The notes under the pieces are model-generated. The model worked only from the letters and a program-made list of their open reading frames with translations, was not told where the DNA came from and ran no database searches. The position numbers and the translations under genes were made by a program. Of a stretch of 64,000 bases of DNA, positions 37,259-49,044 are shown in pieces. Where the stretch lies: NCBI RefSeq assembly GCF_033115175.1, contig NC_084831.1:78315502-78379501 (forward strand), read 5' to 3'. Source of the stretch: Lepus europaeus. Taxonomy: Eukaryota; Chordata; Mammalia; Lagomorpha; Leporidae. Each line of letters begins with the position of its first letter. Position 1 is the stretch's first letter.

Positions 37259-38358
37259 CCTAGAGTCAGAGGGAGGGAAGAGCTGGAATGAGGAGCTGGG
37301 CCCAAGCTTCCCAGAGGTGGCAGAGCAAGAGTGAAGTTACACCCACATTGCACTGCTCTTTCCCCTGTATCAGCAAAGAGGTTGTGAAAGGTTTGTATGA
37401 ACCAAACAAGATCCATCAGTCTGAGGCTTGTTGGAAGGTGGACTTTGTGGCAGGGGCCTCTCCACAGCTAAGTGATCTATGAGGGGATACTGCGAGATGC
37501 CAGGGATGAAATAATAGAAGTAAGCAATAGACGATCAGTGAGGCATTGCCCATTCGCAGGGATTACAGCTGTCATTTGCTAATGGTGTGCAGGCAGATCT
37601 GTGTGTATGTATATGTGTGCATGTGTGTGATAGGAGTTACATCTAAGAATCCTGGAAGTGCATCCTGTGAGAGAAAGAAATGGAATCTGAATACTTGCTA
37701 ACCAAAGGGTCCCAGATCGATACAGTGCCAGCCATACCGTTTAAGAATGCTCTCTTTCTTCCATCCCCCTAACTTCCTGAGCTAGACACTGGAGAGGTCA
37801 GAAACTACAGCAACTGACTAGAGGGGCACAAACAAGGACAAGGAAACCAAAGACAGCCAGACTCCCTTCTCCCACTTTCTAGCTAGAAAAATCTCGAGGC
37901 ATGGAAGGAGGGGAGTTTTAACTTTGAATGAAATTCAGAAACTTCCTTATTACGCCAGGTAAAATATTATGACAGCTACTGAAACAAGATTGATCTTGCA
38001 TTTACAAACAATTGCAAGGTGCCTAATTATCTAGTGGTAACTAGTACATTTATGAGACCTGTTTAAAATAACACCCAGAAAGATAAGAAAAAGGGCCAGA
38101 TTATATATAAGGTTTAAATGAGCAATTTGGCAAAGATTAAATTTACTTTCTATTCATATCTTATTGAGTCAAGCTTATTCAGGAAATTGAAAATATAGAA
38201 AGATGCATTAAAAGGAAAAGAAGTCAATGTAAATTAAGAACCAAAAAGAATTTCTAGAAATAAAAAATTGAATCATTAAAACAGAAAGTACCCAATGGGC
38301 CACTTACAAGCTTATAAATGGCTGAAGAGAAGGTTCTAGATCTGAAAGTTGTATCTAG
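37259..38358. other. Intergenic unique sequence
   Basis: Contains a short TG-rich stretch at 37598-37630. No gene found before the ATP5PD pseudogene. Confidence 0.5.
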
Positions 38359-38412
38359 AGAAATTATGGCTGTTGTGGACTGGGAGTCACTGGGGTTGGT
38401 GAAGGGTCCAAG

Positions 38413-38872
38413 ATGGTTGGGTGCAAACTTTCTCGGAAAGCTGTTGACTGGGTAGCATTTGGGGAGATAATATGCTGAAACCAGAAGGCCATTGCTATCT
38501 CCCTGAAATCCTGGAATGAATCCCTCAGATGCAGGTTGGCGGCTCTCTCCGGGGATCCACCAGCTATCAACTGGACCTACTACAAGGCCAGCATGGCCAA
38601 GGCCACCTTGGGAAGAAGCTGAATGCCCTGAAGACTCCTGTGCCCAAGAGTGAATACACTGCCTCAGTGGATGCTGAGGAAGAACATGCGGAAAGCTGTG
38701 CTGAGTTCATGTCTCTCGCCAAGGCCAGGACTGAGCAATGTGAGAACCAGTTGGTAAAGATGAAGAACGTAACTCCCTTTGGCCAAATGACCATTGAGGA
38801 CTTGCATGAAGTCTTCCCAGAAACCAAATTAGACAAGAACTATCCCTATTGACCTCATCAGCCAGTCGAGAA
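38413..38872 (+). pseudogene. ATP5PD: ATP5PD (ATP5H, ATP synthase subunit d) processed pseudogene
   Basis: The plus strand reads MVGCKLSRKAVDWVAF, KAIAISLKSWNESL, RLAAL, PPAINWTYYKASMAK, LNALKTPVPKSEYTASVDAEE, MTIEDLHEVFPETKLDK and YPY...PHQPVENL. This follows mitochondrial ATP synthase subunit d (about 161 residues) over its full length. It is intronless and followed by a short 3' region and an A-tract at 38953-38962. An early in-frame TGA, a frameshift near the middle and a Trp-to-stop change just after YPY show it is dead. A possible target duplication AGAAATT flanks the copy (38359-38365 and 38962-38968). Confidence 0.95.
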
Positions 38873-39293
38873 TTTATTTAACTGAGGATGGGAGGAAGCT
38901 CTGGCTCTTATATTCCAAACCCTGGACATTCAAATTTAAATATGCACAATTTAAAAAAAAAAGAAATTTGGTAGGCTGTAGAAAATAGAGAAAAGAGGAT
39001 GGGATATATGAAATAGAGATTTAAGAGATATGGAAAGGAGAATGAGAAGGTCTAACATCTTTCTCATCAGTTTCATAAAGTGAGATGAGGAAGAATAACA
39101 GAAGGAAATAATATTTTTCAAAAACCAATAACTCAGCACTTTTCAGAATTGAAGAAAGACACACATTTTCAGATGTTAAGCACAACCACCTCAAACAATT
39201 AAGTGTAACACAAACACACTCACACATACTGAAATATTAAGATGAATAAACCTTAAAAGCAACCAGCAAGAGAAAACAGAGTGCTAGTTCTTA

Positions 39294-39356
39294 TTTTTTT
39301 AAAAGATTTATTTTATTAATTTGAAAGAGTTACAGAGAGAGATAGAGGTAGAAGTA

Positions 39357-39403
<47 letters not shown>

Positions 39404-39661
39404 TGAGTCTTCTATCTACTAGTTCACTCCCCGGATGGTTGCAATGGCCAGAGCTGAGCCTATCCAAAGCCAGGAGTTTCTTCTGGGTCCCTCATGTAGG
39501 TGCAGGGGCCCAAGCACTTGGGCCATCCTCTGCTGCTTTCCCAGGCACATTAGCAGGGAGCTGGATTGGAAGAGGAGCAGCCGGGACTCAAACTGGCATC
39601 CATATGGGATGCGGGTGTTGCAGCCCAGGGCTTAAAATCACTGTGCCACACTGCCGGCCCC
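39294..39661 (-). repeat. C-SINE with (GA)n
   Basis: Inverse tail AAGATTTATTTTATTAATTTG; (GA)n at 39359-39400; inverse head CACACTGCCGGCCCC. Confidence 0.92.
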
Positions 39662-40164
39662 CAGAGTGCTTGTTCTGATAACAGGCAGGATCACTGGAAG
39701 CCAGTGGAAAATGGTGTTACCAACACATCCAAGAGAAATATGGGACAACCTCTGATTTAATTTCCAAATGAAGAGTTTCCGGAAACTGAGAACTAATATT
39801 TCAGATGGAGATTGAGACTCAGTAAAAGAGCTCTTAAAGAAAGTAGCCAGTTGAGCCCAGGAAGAAGCGGTGTGCAAAAAAGCAATTTTCCTGCATTAAG
39901 AGGTAAAAACCTGAATAAATTTGAATGCAGATGGTCTGTATCAGACAGTAAGTAAAAATAGCCATCAATGTGAGAAAGGAGATGGAAAAGGGAACTAAAA
40001 TACTAGACAAAAGAAATGTGTAAGAGAGACCAAGTGGTAATGGGGTATTCTGAGGCCACAAGTCCAAGGTTCTCTCATTATGGAAGAATAGCACAGATTT
40101 TGATTAAGCAGAGATTTTTATAATTCAGATAAAAACCTAAAAGGTTAAGAGTACATACTAGAGA

Positions 40165-40477
40165 GGGCTGGCGCCGTCGCTCACTTGTCTAATCCTCCAC
40201 CTGTGGCGTCGGCATCCCATGTGGGCACCGGTTCTAGTCCCGGTTTCTCCTCTTCCAGTCCAGCTCTCTGCTGTAGCCCAGGAGGGCAGTGGAGGATGGC
40301 CCAAGTGCTTGGGTCCCTGCACCCGCATGGGCGATCGGGAGGAAATACCAGGCTCCTGGCTTCGGATTGGCGCAGCGCCGGCCGTGGTGGCCATTTGGGG
40401 AGTGAACCAACAGAAGGAAGACCTTTCTCTCTGTCTCTCTCTCACTATCTCTATCTGTCAAAAAAAAAAAAAAAAAG
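40165..40477 (+). repeat. C-SINE, CpG-rich
   Basis: GGGCTGGCGCCGTCGCTCAC head, GCGCAGCGCCGGCCGTGG body, A-run from 40461. Confidence 0.92.
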
Positions 40478-40790
40478 TAAATACTAGAAGAAAAGAAATA
40501 GAAAGAAAGAAAAACTCCATTAATCCAATAAAAGGAAAGGAGAGGGGGAAGGAACAAAACAACTTACGGAAAACACAATTTAAGGTTATAAGACCTCGCA
40601 ATTCAACCAAAAGATTCAGCGACTTGACTTGCTATTTGAATGAGATCTATTTAAATCATAATAAGGAATATATACCAAGCAAGTACTAACAAAAATGAAG
40701 CCTGAGTAATTCTATTGATATCAAACAAAAGTGACCATAAGACCAAAAGCGTTATTTTAGATAAAGCGATTAACCATGTATATACAAGAA

Positions 40791-41881
40791 ATAATTATCC
40801 ATGAAGTTGCTTTTCTAAAGAGCCATTTTTTCACAATTCTAACACATGTTTTAGAGACGTATTCCTACTGCAAAGAAAAAAATATTTCTCACTCCTACCT
40901 CCCCACAATATTAGGTCTAAAAATTACTAAGATTTCTTAGTCTTTTTTCTTTATATTTTTATTTAACCACATGACAACTCAAAAGGTTTTAAGCTGCTTA
41001 AAATTTTCAACGATGGCAAAGGAAAAAAATTCACTCCCAGGACATATGTTATTTTATTTATTAAACCCTGATTGCAAAAAGTAGCAAAAGGAATTACAGA
41101 TTTCAGTGAGGGTTCTCCATAAACTGGGAGCACTATCTCTAGTGTATTAGTAAGTGCATTAAATATTAAATATAAAGAAATGAACATTTCCAGGCAGACC
41201 AGTAGGTAGTTTCATAAACTGTGTGCCTCTTATGCCAGGTTTCCAGTACATTTCCTACAATCTATGAGCATTTTACTGAACTTTCTTCCTTTATTTTTCT
41301 GTTTGTGAAAAAATAGAATTTCACATAAATAAAATAAAGACAATAATACTTGTACTGCACAGCGCAGGGTTATTGTGAGGTTAAAGCCCAGTACTATATG
41401 TGAAGCTCTTGGTAAACCTTTTAGTATCACATAAACTCAGGTATTATTCCTGTTATGAGTCCACGATGCTCAGATGGATATTAGAAAGCTTTACCCAGCA
41501 TTTCTGGAACGTGCCCGTAAAAATCTTAATTATTGTTTATTGTGTGCTTAGCTGCTCCTTTAAAACTCTCATTATGTATTTACACAAACATAAGCAAATC
41601 AGGGCCCAGTAAAACAGTGCTCACCTTTCACCTTTCTATCACTAGATATGGACACAACTTAGAGCTATGTGTATAGCTCCAGAAAAGAAAACTAGTTTCA
41701 GTGTTTAGTGTAAAGAGATGTTCTTTCTTAGTAATGGGTTTTGTAGCTCTTGTAAATATGTCTTGCCACGCCTCACTACAGTTTACCTTATTGCTTTTAT
41801 TTCAGTATCCCTGATTTTTGTGGTGCATAACCTGAGCCAAAATGAATAAACAAAAAAAGAAAAAACGAAAATGTACTAATT
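40791..41881. other. A/T-rich intergenic sequence
   Basis: A degraded MIR may lie at about 41340-41560. No other feature. Confidence 0.4.
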
Positions 41882-42187
41882 GTGGGGCTGGTATTGTGTT
41901 GTAGAGGCTAAAGCCACCACCTGCGATGCTAGCATTCTAAATGGTTGCCGGTTTGTGTCCTGCATGCTCCACTTCTGTTCCAGCTCCCTGCTAATGTCCT
42001 GGGAAAAGCAGCAGAAGATGGCTCAATGTATGGGAGACCCAGATGAAACTCCTGGCTCTTGGCTTCAGCTTGGCTCAGTTCTGCTCTTTGTGGTCATCTG
42101 GGGCATGAACTTGGGGATGGAAGATCTCTCTCTATCTCACCTTCTCTCTCTGTAACTCTTTCAAATAAATAAATAAATATCTTCAAA
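41882..42187 (+). repeat. C-SINE
   Basis: TGGGGCTGGTATTGTGTTGT head; tail CAAATAAATAAATAAATATC. Confidence 0.87.
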
Positions 42188-42239
42188 CAATTTCTATATA
42201 TATGCACATACACATATACTAATTGTGATACTAACATAT

Positions 42240-43178
42240 TCACTGTCCAGGAGTTAGTGGGAAGCATGGTCCCCATGAGCATGGCTGCTGAGCATGGCAG
42301 TGGGGCGGGTGATCCATCCATTATATCTCTCACAGCAGACATCCAAGTGGTGTTTTTATGCCCATGGCAACAGTGGCAAAACTGAACAACACTTGAGTGG
42401 GTGAGAAAAAAAAAAATCAACATCACGAATCAAGGGCAGACCAGCATCCTGTGTCTCTGGATGCTATACCTTGAGAAGGATACCAGGGTCCTCTTGTGGC
42501 TTTGCTGACAAAAACAGAAAGCCTGCATCCAACTGTGAGGAAACATGAACAGATATAGAGTAAAGGGTTTTGTGTACAATAACAGCCAGTTATTCTTCCA
42601 AAATCTCAGTGCCATGAAAGACAAAGCAAAGCTTAGGAGATATCCCAAATTAAAGGCAACCAAGGTGACAAGACAACCAAATTCCTTGGTAACCCTGGAT
42701 TGGATCTTGTGCTGGAGGGGCAAAGAATGCTAGAAAGAGGATTATTGGGACAACTAGTGAAACTGGATTATGGACTGCATATTTGACAGACTCATGTCTC
42801 AGTGCTTAAGTTTCTGTGTTTGGCCATTGTGCTGTGACTATGTGAAAGATTATTCCTTGTTGATGATCTTGACATTTGTTGTGTGTTGGTGCAGTTGACA
42901 GCTTTTTATTTGATTATTGTTTATGGCCCTTGCGTGTGTGCCTGCTGACTTATGGCCTTTTTGCTTTTTGTTTAACTCTTTATTTAGTGGAGGATGAAGC
43001 CTTGACCATAATGCAAAATGAAAATATGCTATCTTAAAAATTTTAAAGTATATAAAAGGGATTATTCTTTAGCTTAGGAACTACACACTGAACTTCTGAG
43101 GCATCTCCCTAATGCCTCATAATACCTATAGTATGCCCCTGTTATATGCAACCTTCTCTCAAATGGTTCAGAAAAATA
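42240..43178 (+). repeat. Old interspersed repeat, family not identified
   Basis: The segment with ATTATTGGGACAACTAGTGA, a GTGCTGTGACTATGTG stretch, TTAGGAACTACACACTGAA and CTCTCAAATGGTTCAG looks like a 3' part of an old mammalian dispersed repeat, but I cannot name the family with confidence. It is cut by the L1 at 43180. No coding potential beyond short chance frames. Confidence 0.4.
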
Positions 43179-43179
43179 A

Positions 43180-44342
43180 GAATATCTGTGACTTGATCAG
43201 CCCTTGTCCTGACTGTTGATGAACAACTTAATACTTTATCCCTTTTAATATTTTTTTTGTTCTACTTAGTACTATTGGTTGAACTCTATAATTAACACAC
43301 AATCATTCTTAGATGTTTAAATTTAACTGTAAAGTGATCTCTGTTATATATAAGAGTGGGAATAAGAGAGGGAGGAGATGTACAATTTGGGACATGCTCA
43401 ATCTAACTTGCCCCAAACAGTAGAGTCAGAAACGTGCCAGGGGATTCCAATTCAATTCCATCAAGATGGCATGTACCAATGCCATCTCACTAGTCAAGTG
43501 ATCAATTTCAGTTCACAATTGATCATGCTGATAGGTCTAAGAGTCAAAGGGATCACATAAACAAGACTAGTGTCTGCTAATATTAACTGATAGAATTAGA
43601 AAGAAGAGAACGATCCAACATGGGAAGCAGGATACACAGCAGACTCATAGAATGGCAGATGTCCGAAAACAGCACTCTGGCCTCAGAATCAGCCCTTAAG
43701 GCATTCAGATCTGGCTGAAGAGCCCATGAGAGTATTTCAGGCATGGAAAGCCAAGACACTGGCACAAAAAAAAAAAAAAACAGACCTAAATGAAAGATCT
43801 CTGCGAGTGAGATCCCAGTGGAAAGAATGGGGCCATCAAAGAAGGAGGTAACTTTCTCTGAAGAGAGAACTTCCACTTTGACTATGACCTTGTCTAAATA
43901 AGATCAGAGTCAGTGAACTCAAAATGATTCCATAGCCTTGGCAACTCATGACAACAGCCTAGGGTGATTACTGATGCCATAAACAAGAGTGTCAATTTGT
44001 TAAATCAACAACAGGAGTCACTGTGCACTTACTCCTCATGTAGGATCTCTGTCCTTAATGTGTTGTACAATGTGAATTAATGCTATAACTAGTACTAAAA
44101 CAGTATTTTACACTTTGTGTTTCTGTGTGGGTGCAAACTGTTGAAATCTTTACTTAGTATATACTAAATTGATCTTCCATATATAAAGATAATTGAAAAT
44201 GAATCTTGATGTGAATGGAATGGGAGAGGGAGTGGGAGATGGGAGGGTTGCGGGTGGGAGGGAAGTTATGGGGGGGGGGCATTGTAACCCATAAACTGTA
44301 CTTTGGAAATGTATATTTATTAAATAAAAGATGAAAAAAAGA
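43180..44342 (+). mobile_element. Lagomorph L1 3' end (5'-truncated, 3' UTR only)
   Basis: This is the plus-strand counterpart of the 3' UTR seen inverted at 32564-33720. It includes the A-run at 43766-43781, the G-rich region near 44220-44280, and the end TTTATTAAATAAAAGATG followed by an A-rich tail. No ORF2 remains. It is inserted in an older interspersed repeat that ends at about 43178. Confidence 0.85.
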
Positions 44343-44927
44343 TTATCAGCTGGAGAGAGAGAGAGAATATGAAGGATATGTTCTAATTCACAGCCACTGA
44401 CTCCAGCCATGATCAAACTACACCAAGGCATGAAAAGAACACAAACAATTTTAATACCAACTCTCCTGGCTTCCAGCCAGTGAGATGAAAGAGGTGCTGA
44501 GACTGGGTTTTATGGGGCGACTATCATTCTCAATCTGAACTATTTGGTGATTCATTATTTGCACTTGCCAGAAACTCCACCTCAGTGGATATAATTATCT
44601 TTTTTTTTTTTTAAGGAGCAAGCTGGATGAGAGCCTAATTGTGAGCATAGTGACTTTGATTCATTAATCAGGACTGTCAGACTAGTTTACTGTACAGGAG
44701 ATAGGAAGAAGGGATGATCAGTCTACCAGCATACATTTTACACCTCTGGACATTTAAAACACGTACTAGATCAACAAGGATTGGCATTAGAGATGTCCCT
44801 ATCAAACTCTGGTTCTTATGTTTTCTTGTACTAAAAAATCAGGCTTATTGCTTTCTTATCCTAATTCATGCCATGTGTCCAGTCTATCCCATTGCCAGCT
44901 TTTTAGGTCCATCACCTCCTAGATTTT

Positions 44928-46029
44928 TTTTTTAACTTTCATTTAATGAATATAAATTTCCAAACTACAGCTTATGGATTACAATGGCTCCCCCCACCAA
45001 ACTTCCCTCCCACCCGCAACCCTCACCTTTCCCGCTCCCTCTCCCCTTCCATTCACATCAAGATTCATTTTCAATTCTCTTTATATACAGAAGATCAGTT
45101 TACTATATATTAAGTAAAGATTTCAACAGTTTGCCTCCACATAGTAACACAAAGTGAAAAATACTGTTGGAGTACTAGTTATAGCATTAAATCACAATGT
45201 ACAGCACATTAAGGACAGAGATCCTACATGATATTTTTTTAAAATTAATTAATTTTCTATGCAATTTCCAATTTAAAACCAAGTTTTTTTTCATTTTCAA
45301 TTATCTTTATATACGGAAGATCGATTCAGTATTTACTAAGTAAGGATTTCATCAGTTTGCACCCACACAGAAACACAAAGTATAAAAATGCTGTTTTAGT
45401 ACTAGTTATAGCATTACTTCACATTGGACAACACATTAAGGACAGAGATCCTACATGGGTAGTAAGTGTACAGTGACTCCTGTTGTTGATTTAACAATTG
45501 ACATTCTTGTTTATGGCGTCAGTAATCTCCCTAGGTTCTAGTCATGAGTTGACAAGGCTATGGAAACCTTTAGGGTTCACTGACTTCAATCTTAGTCTGA
45601 CAGGGTCATAGTCAAAGTGGAAGTTCTCGCCTCTCTTCGGAGAAAGGTACCTCCTTCTTTGATGACCTGTTCTTTCCACTGGGATCTCACTCACAGAGAT
45701 CTTTCATTTAGGTCCTTTTTTTTTTTTTTTTTTCCAGAGTGTCTTGGCTTTCCATGCCTAAAATACTCTCATGGGCTCTTCAGCCAGATCTGAATGCCTT
45801 AAGGGCTGATTCTGAGGCCAGAGTGCTATTTAGGACATCTGCTATTCTACAGGTCTGCTGTGTCTCCCGCTTCCCACATTGGATCATTCTCCCCGTTTTT
45901 TATTCTATCAGTTAATATTAGCAGACACTAGCTTTGTTTGTGTGATCCCTTTGACTCTTAGACCTATCAGTGTGATCAATTGTGAACTGAAGATGATCAC
46001 TTGGACTAGTGAGATGGCATTGGTACCTA
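44928..46029 (-). mobile_element. Two lagomorph L1 3' UTR segments, minus strand, partly duplicated
   Basis: 44928-45232 is an L1 3' terminus (T-run then the 3' UTR), broken off at GATCCTACATG. After an unrelated AT-rich spacer of about 55 bp, 45290-46029 is a second 3' UTR stretch that overlaps the first by about 150 bp of consensus but differs clearly in sequence, so the two come from different copies. CTAGATTTT flanks the pair (44919-44927 and 46030-46038). Either one L1 landed in another or the site was rearranged later. Confidence 0.7.
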
Positions 46030-46075
46030 CTAGATTTTAAGTCAACTTTGTGAGCTATCTGCTCCTAAAGATGGG

Positions 46076-46383
46076 TGTGGTGGAATGAGAAGGCCATGCC
46101 AAGATGGCCACTGGCAAGTGAGCATCAGTTACTCAGGAATGGCTTCAGAACCCACCTGGCAAAGGAGCCTGCCTGGCAACAGGCAGTGATTGGTTAGGGC
46201 ATAAACTGCTCCTTGACTGGATTGGCTGCCTTGGCTATTTAAGCTGCTGTAACAACTGAAATAAAAGAGTCTGCAGGCTGCCCGCCTCTGGCCCACTTTC
46301 ACCTGATTCCCGGGGTCTGTGTGGTGACTCCACACCTCTTGCCCCCACTGCGTTCCTCCTCTCAGAACAAATCCACAGCAACA
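46076..46383 (+). mobile_element. Solo LTR of an endogenous retrovirus (fossil)
   Basis: A 308-bp unit starts TGTGG and ends CAACA. It is flanked by perfect 6-bp duplications GATGGG (46070-46075 and 46384-46389). A TATA-like CTATTTAAG lies near 46216 and an AATAAA near 46259, in the order expected of a plus-strand LTR. There is no internal retroviral sequence. The 6-bp duplication suits a class II (beta-like) element. The perfect duplication and sharp ends suggest a fairly recent, lagomorph-lineage insertion later reduced by recombination between LTRs. Confidence 0.85.
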
Positions 46384-46414
46384 GATGGGTTGCCTGTTTC
46401 TGAGTCCCCACCCT

Positions 46415-46510
46415 GGGTGACCTTGAACAAGTTACTTAACCTCTCCGCACTCTCCATTTTATTATTCTTGTAATACAGATAAGGATTCTGGGACTCAGGG
46501 GTGCGCAACA
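46415..46510 (+). repeat. MIR SINE fragment
   Basis: GGGTGACCTTGAACAAGTTA followed by CTTAACCTCTCCGC is a clear MIR core, just right of the solo LTR. Confidence 0.75.
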
Positions 46511-46744
46511 ACCCTTCTAAATCACTTAGAAATTCAGTATGTGAGCTGGGAGACTGTGGGGCTGTCAACCCTCCCACAGAGGGAAAAAAACGATTTGCCA
46601 TTAGCACCAGCATTGTTTGATTGCAAGGAATGTTGTTCAACAAGGTGTTGTTTGAAAATAAAAGTCACAGTTCTCCTTAAGCAGGCTAACCATTTCTCTG
46701 CCATTTCAATTCCATTCAGTGTATAATCATTTTCAAGCAGGCAG

Positions 46745-46905
46745 CAGAAAAAGAAGGCTTTGGAGTTAAAAAGCTGTGGATTTGAAGCCAGTCTTGGTAA
46801 TCTCTTTTTTTTTTTTTTCCTTTGGTAAAATGGAGATCCTGACATGTAGCTTAAGAGAATTTTGAGATTAGTAGCAACTAAACATATAACCAGTAGGTAT
46901 TCAAC
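46745..46905 (+). repeat. MIR-like fragment with internal T-run
   Basis: GATTTGAAGCCAGTCTTGG, a T-run at 46805-46818, then GGTAAAATGGAGATCCTGA resembles a degenerate MIR. Confidence 0.5.
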
Positions 46906-46926
46906 CAAATACTGCTGTAAAAAAAA

Positions 46927-47235
46927 ACTTTATATATTTATTTATTTTATGTGAAAGTCAGATGGAGAGACAGAGAGAGAAAGAGAGGGAGAGAGAAGGA
47001 GGGAGGGAGGGAGGCAGGGAGATCTTCTACTCACTGATTCACTCTCCAAATGCCAGGGCTGGGTTAAGCCCTGACGTCTGGAGCCTGAAGCCCAATCCAC
47101 CTCTCCTATGTAGATGGCAGGGATCCATGCATGCTGCCTGCCAGGGTGCACATTAGCAGGAAGCTGGAACAGCAGCAGAGGGGTGGGGACCCAAAACAAG
47201 ATGTGAATGTCCCAAGCAGAAACTTAAATACTGCA
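46927..47235 (-). repeat. C-SINE
   Basis: Inverse tail TATATTTATTTATTTTATG, GA/GGGA-rich part at 46970-47020, decayed head. Confidence 0.8.
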
Positions 47236-48113
47236 CAAAATGCCTACTGCTAATGGCTTTATTTCTTATGCACAACAGTAAATGTCAAACCTGTTGTCTC
47301 AATCACTCAAATGTAGAAACTTTGACAGAGTATTTTGCATAAGGGCTAAATGTCAGGGCCTTGCTAAGCCTAAAGAGAAATGTGGGGGAGGCAAATTCAT
47401 GCTATCACCGTATTAACCACCTCCACCAGTGACAGTCCCATATCTGCTATCGTCTCTTTCTTTATCCTCATCTTTTCCAGATGGACTGTGGAATCATTTG
47501 TGCAAGGGAGATAACAATCAAGGAAAAGAATCATCACTGATCCACTCATCCCTTCTTCTGTCCATTGCCATGGTTCCTTCAAAGTTGTTCCAGGGACTTG
47601 CTCCTCAAGAGAAAAGATATGGGCAGCAGCGTCCCTGTTAGTCTGAGTTAAAGATGACATGCAGTTCTTCAAAGAGCAGGCCAGGACTTGGTAGTGATAG
47701 TCCAGGAATGATTGTGGATGGTTTCCCCTCAAAGTAGCTTGCTGGTCATCTGGGGTCACTGTGCTGGTGTGGATCGTCTGAAAGCCATGGCTTGGCCCTC
47801 TGAGCACAGAGAACTGGAACTCCAGGATCTGTGCCAAGTGCCTGCTGTGTTCCCTGCTGCGGATCAGCCTGCAAGGCTATGGGAGCTCTCTCACCACTGA
47901 CACCCTGCCTGGCTCCCTGGCTTCCTGATGGTTTTTTCTCTCCTCTGCCCTCCACATTTTTCATACATTGAGGGAGTGTTGGTTTACCACTTCTAATCGG
48001 CCTGGGATGGATTCGCAGGAAGCTTAGAGTTGAAAGAAGGCATAACGGGTTGGTGTTGTGATATGTATTTAGCTGTGTTATGCTTTTTGTGAATCTTAGT
48101 AAATATTTTTAAA
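47236..48113. other. Intergenic sequence with a 146-codon minus frame
   Basis: A minus-strand frame at 47397-47837 is open but unrecognised and has no splice, promoter or poly-A context. Otherwise nothing is seen. Confidence 0.4.
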
Positions 48114-48448
48114 TGTTTATGATTTATTCAAAAGGCACAGCAGCAGCAGCAGAGAGAGAGAGAGAGAGGGAGAGAGAGAGAGAGAATCTCCTGCTGGTTC
48201 AATCCCCAAATGTCCACAACAGCCAGGGCTGGTCCAGACCAAATCCAGGAGCCCAGAACTCCTTCTGGGTCTCTCATGTGGGTGGCAGGGACACAACCAC
48301 TTGAGCCATCCATCTTCTGCTGCCTCTCAGGTTGCATTAGTAGGAAGCTGGATCCAAAGCAAAGTAGCCAGGACTCAAATCAGGTACTCTGATATGGGAT
48401 GCAGGCATTCCAAGGGACGGCTTAACCCACTGCACCAAAAAGCCTGCC
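48114..48448 (-). repeat. C-SINE with a CAG run
   Basis: Inverse tail TTATGATTTATTCAAAAGG, (CAG)5 at 48138-48152 and (GA)n, inverse head near ACCCACTGCACCAAAAAGCC. Confidence 0.82.
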
Positions 48449-49044
48449 ATGTAAATAGGTATTTTAATTGGGATTAATAGGACCAGAGTTTGAAAGCATT
48501 AACTCCATTTTGAGCTTTTCCTTGACACCAGCTGTAACTGAGCCAAGTGACTGGCTGCTAGGAAGCAGGCTGTTACTTCATGTTGGCTGACAGGTACCCA
48601 CACTCACATCTATGCACTTGTATGGAAATGAGAGGATGTGGATCCAGAAGTTTTCCTTCCAAGGTTGAAGCTAAGATAATTCTCCTTCTGGGGCAACAGA
48701 AGCTGGTGCCTTCAAACTGCTCTTTGAAACACATGTGGCTGTGACTCCAGTCCCTACAAGAATTCACTCTGAAAGGCATCAGCCGTCAATGAAGCCCTTT
48801 ATTTCATAGCCAACAGCTCAGTGGCATCTATATCTGTTGAGAATCATCTTGAAGGGCCTGTTTTCCTGGGCCTTTTGTGAAATTTCTTCCAAAGATAGTA
48901 TTTGGTTCATTACTAGCACTCTGTGCTTGGGAATTTTCTTTTACCTGTTTTTGCCTATCTTTTCACATAATCCTTTTGCTTATTCTGTTTTTGTGTGCAT
49001 TGCAATAAACTGACTAATTTAGGAGCTATCTTTGCTTCAGCTGG
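48449..49044. other. Intergenic sequence
   Basis: Ends with a GCAATAAACTGAC motif near 49003, which could be an old retroelement polyadenylation region, but I cannot assign it. Confidence 0.4.

Larger units (their letters stand above)
39000..40790 (+). mobile_element. Old LINE-like sequence (L1/HAL1-type), split by two SINEs
   Basis: Purine-rich sequence with AAAGCAACCAGCAAGAGAA at about 39258 and similar runs resembles an old L1 or HAL1 segment. It is interrupted by SINEs at 39294-39661 and 40165-40477. Family and boundaries are uncertain; no coding frame survives. Confidence 0.35.

Noticed and set aside
40158-40557. Recurrent 80-110 codon frames sharing motifs such as GHLGSEP or RSQEPGASS
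   Set aside because: The same peptides recur at every C-SINE; they are repeat translations, not a gene family.
47397-47837. 146-codon minus-strand frame
   Set aside because: It reads somewhat like protein but matches no family I know, and no poly-A tail, introns or related frame continues it. Left as unassigned intergenic DNA.
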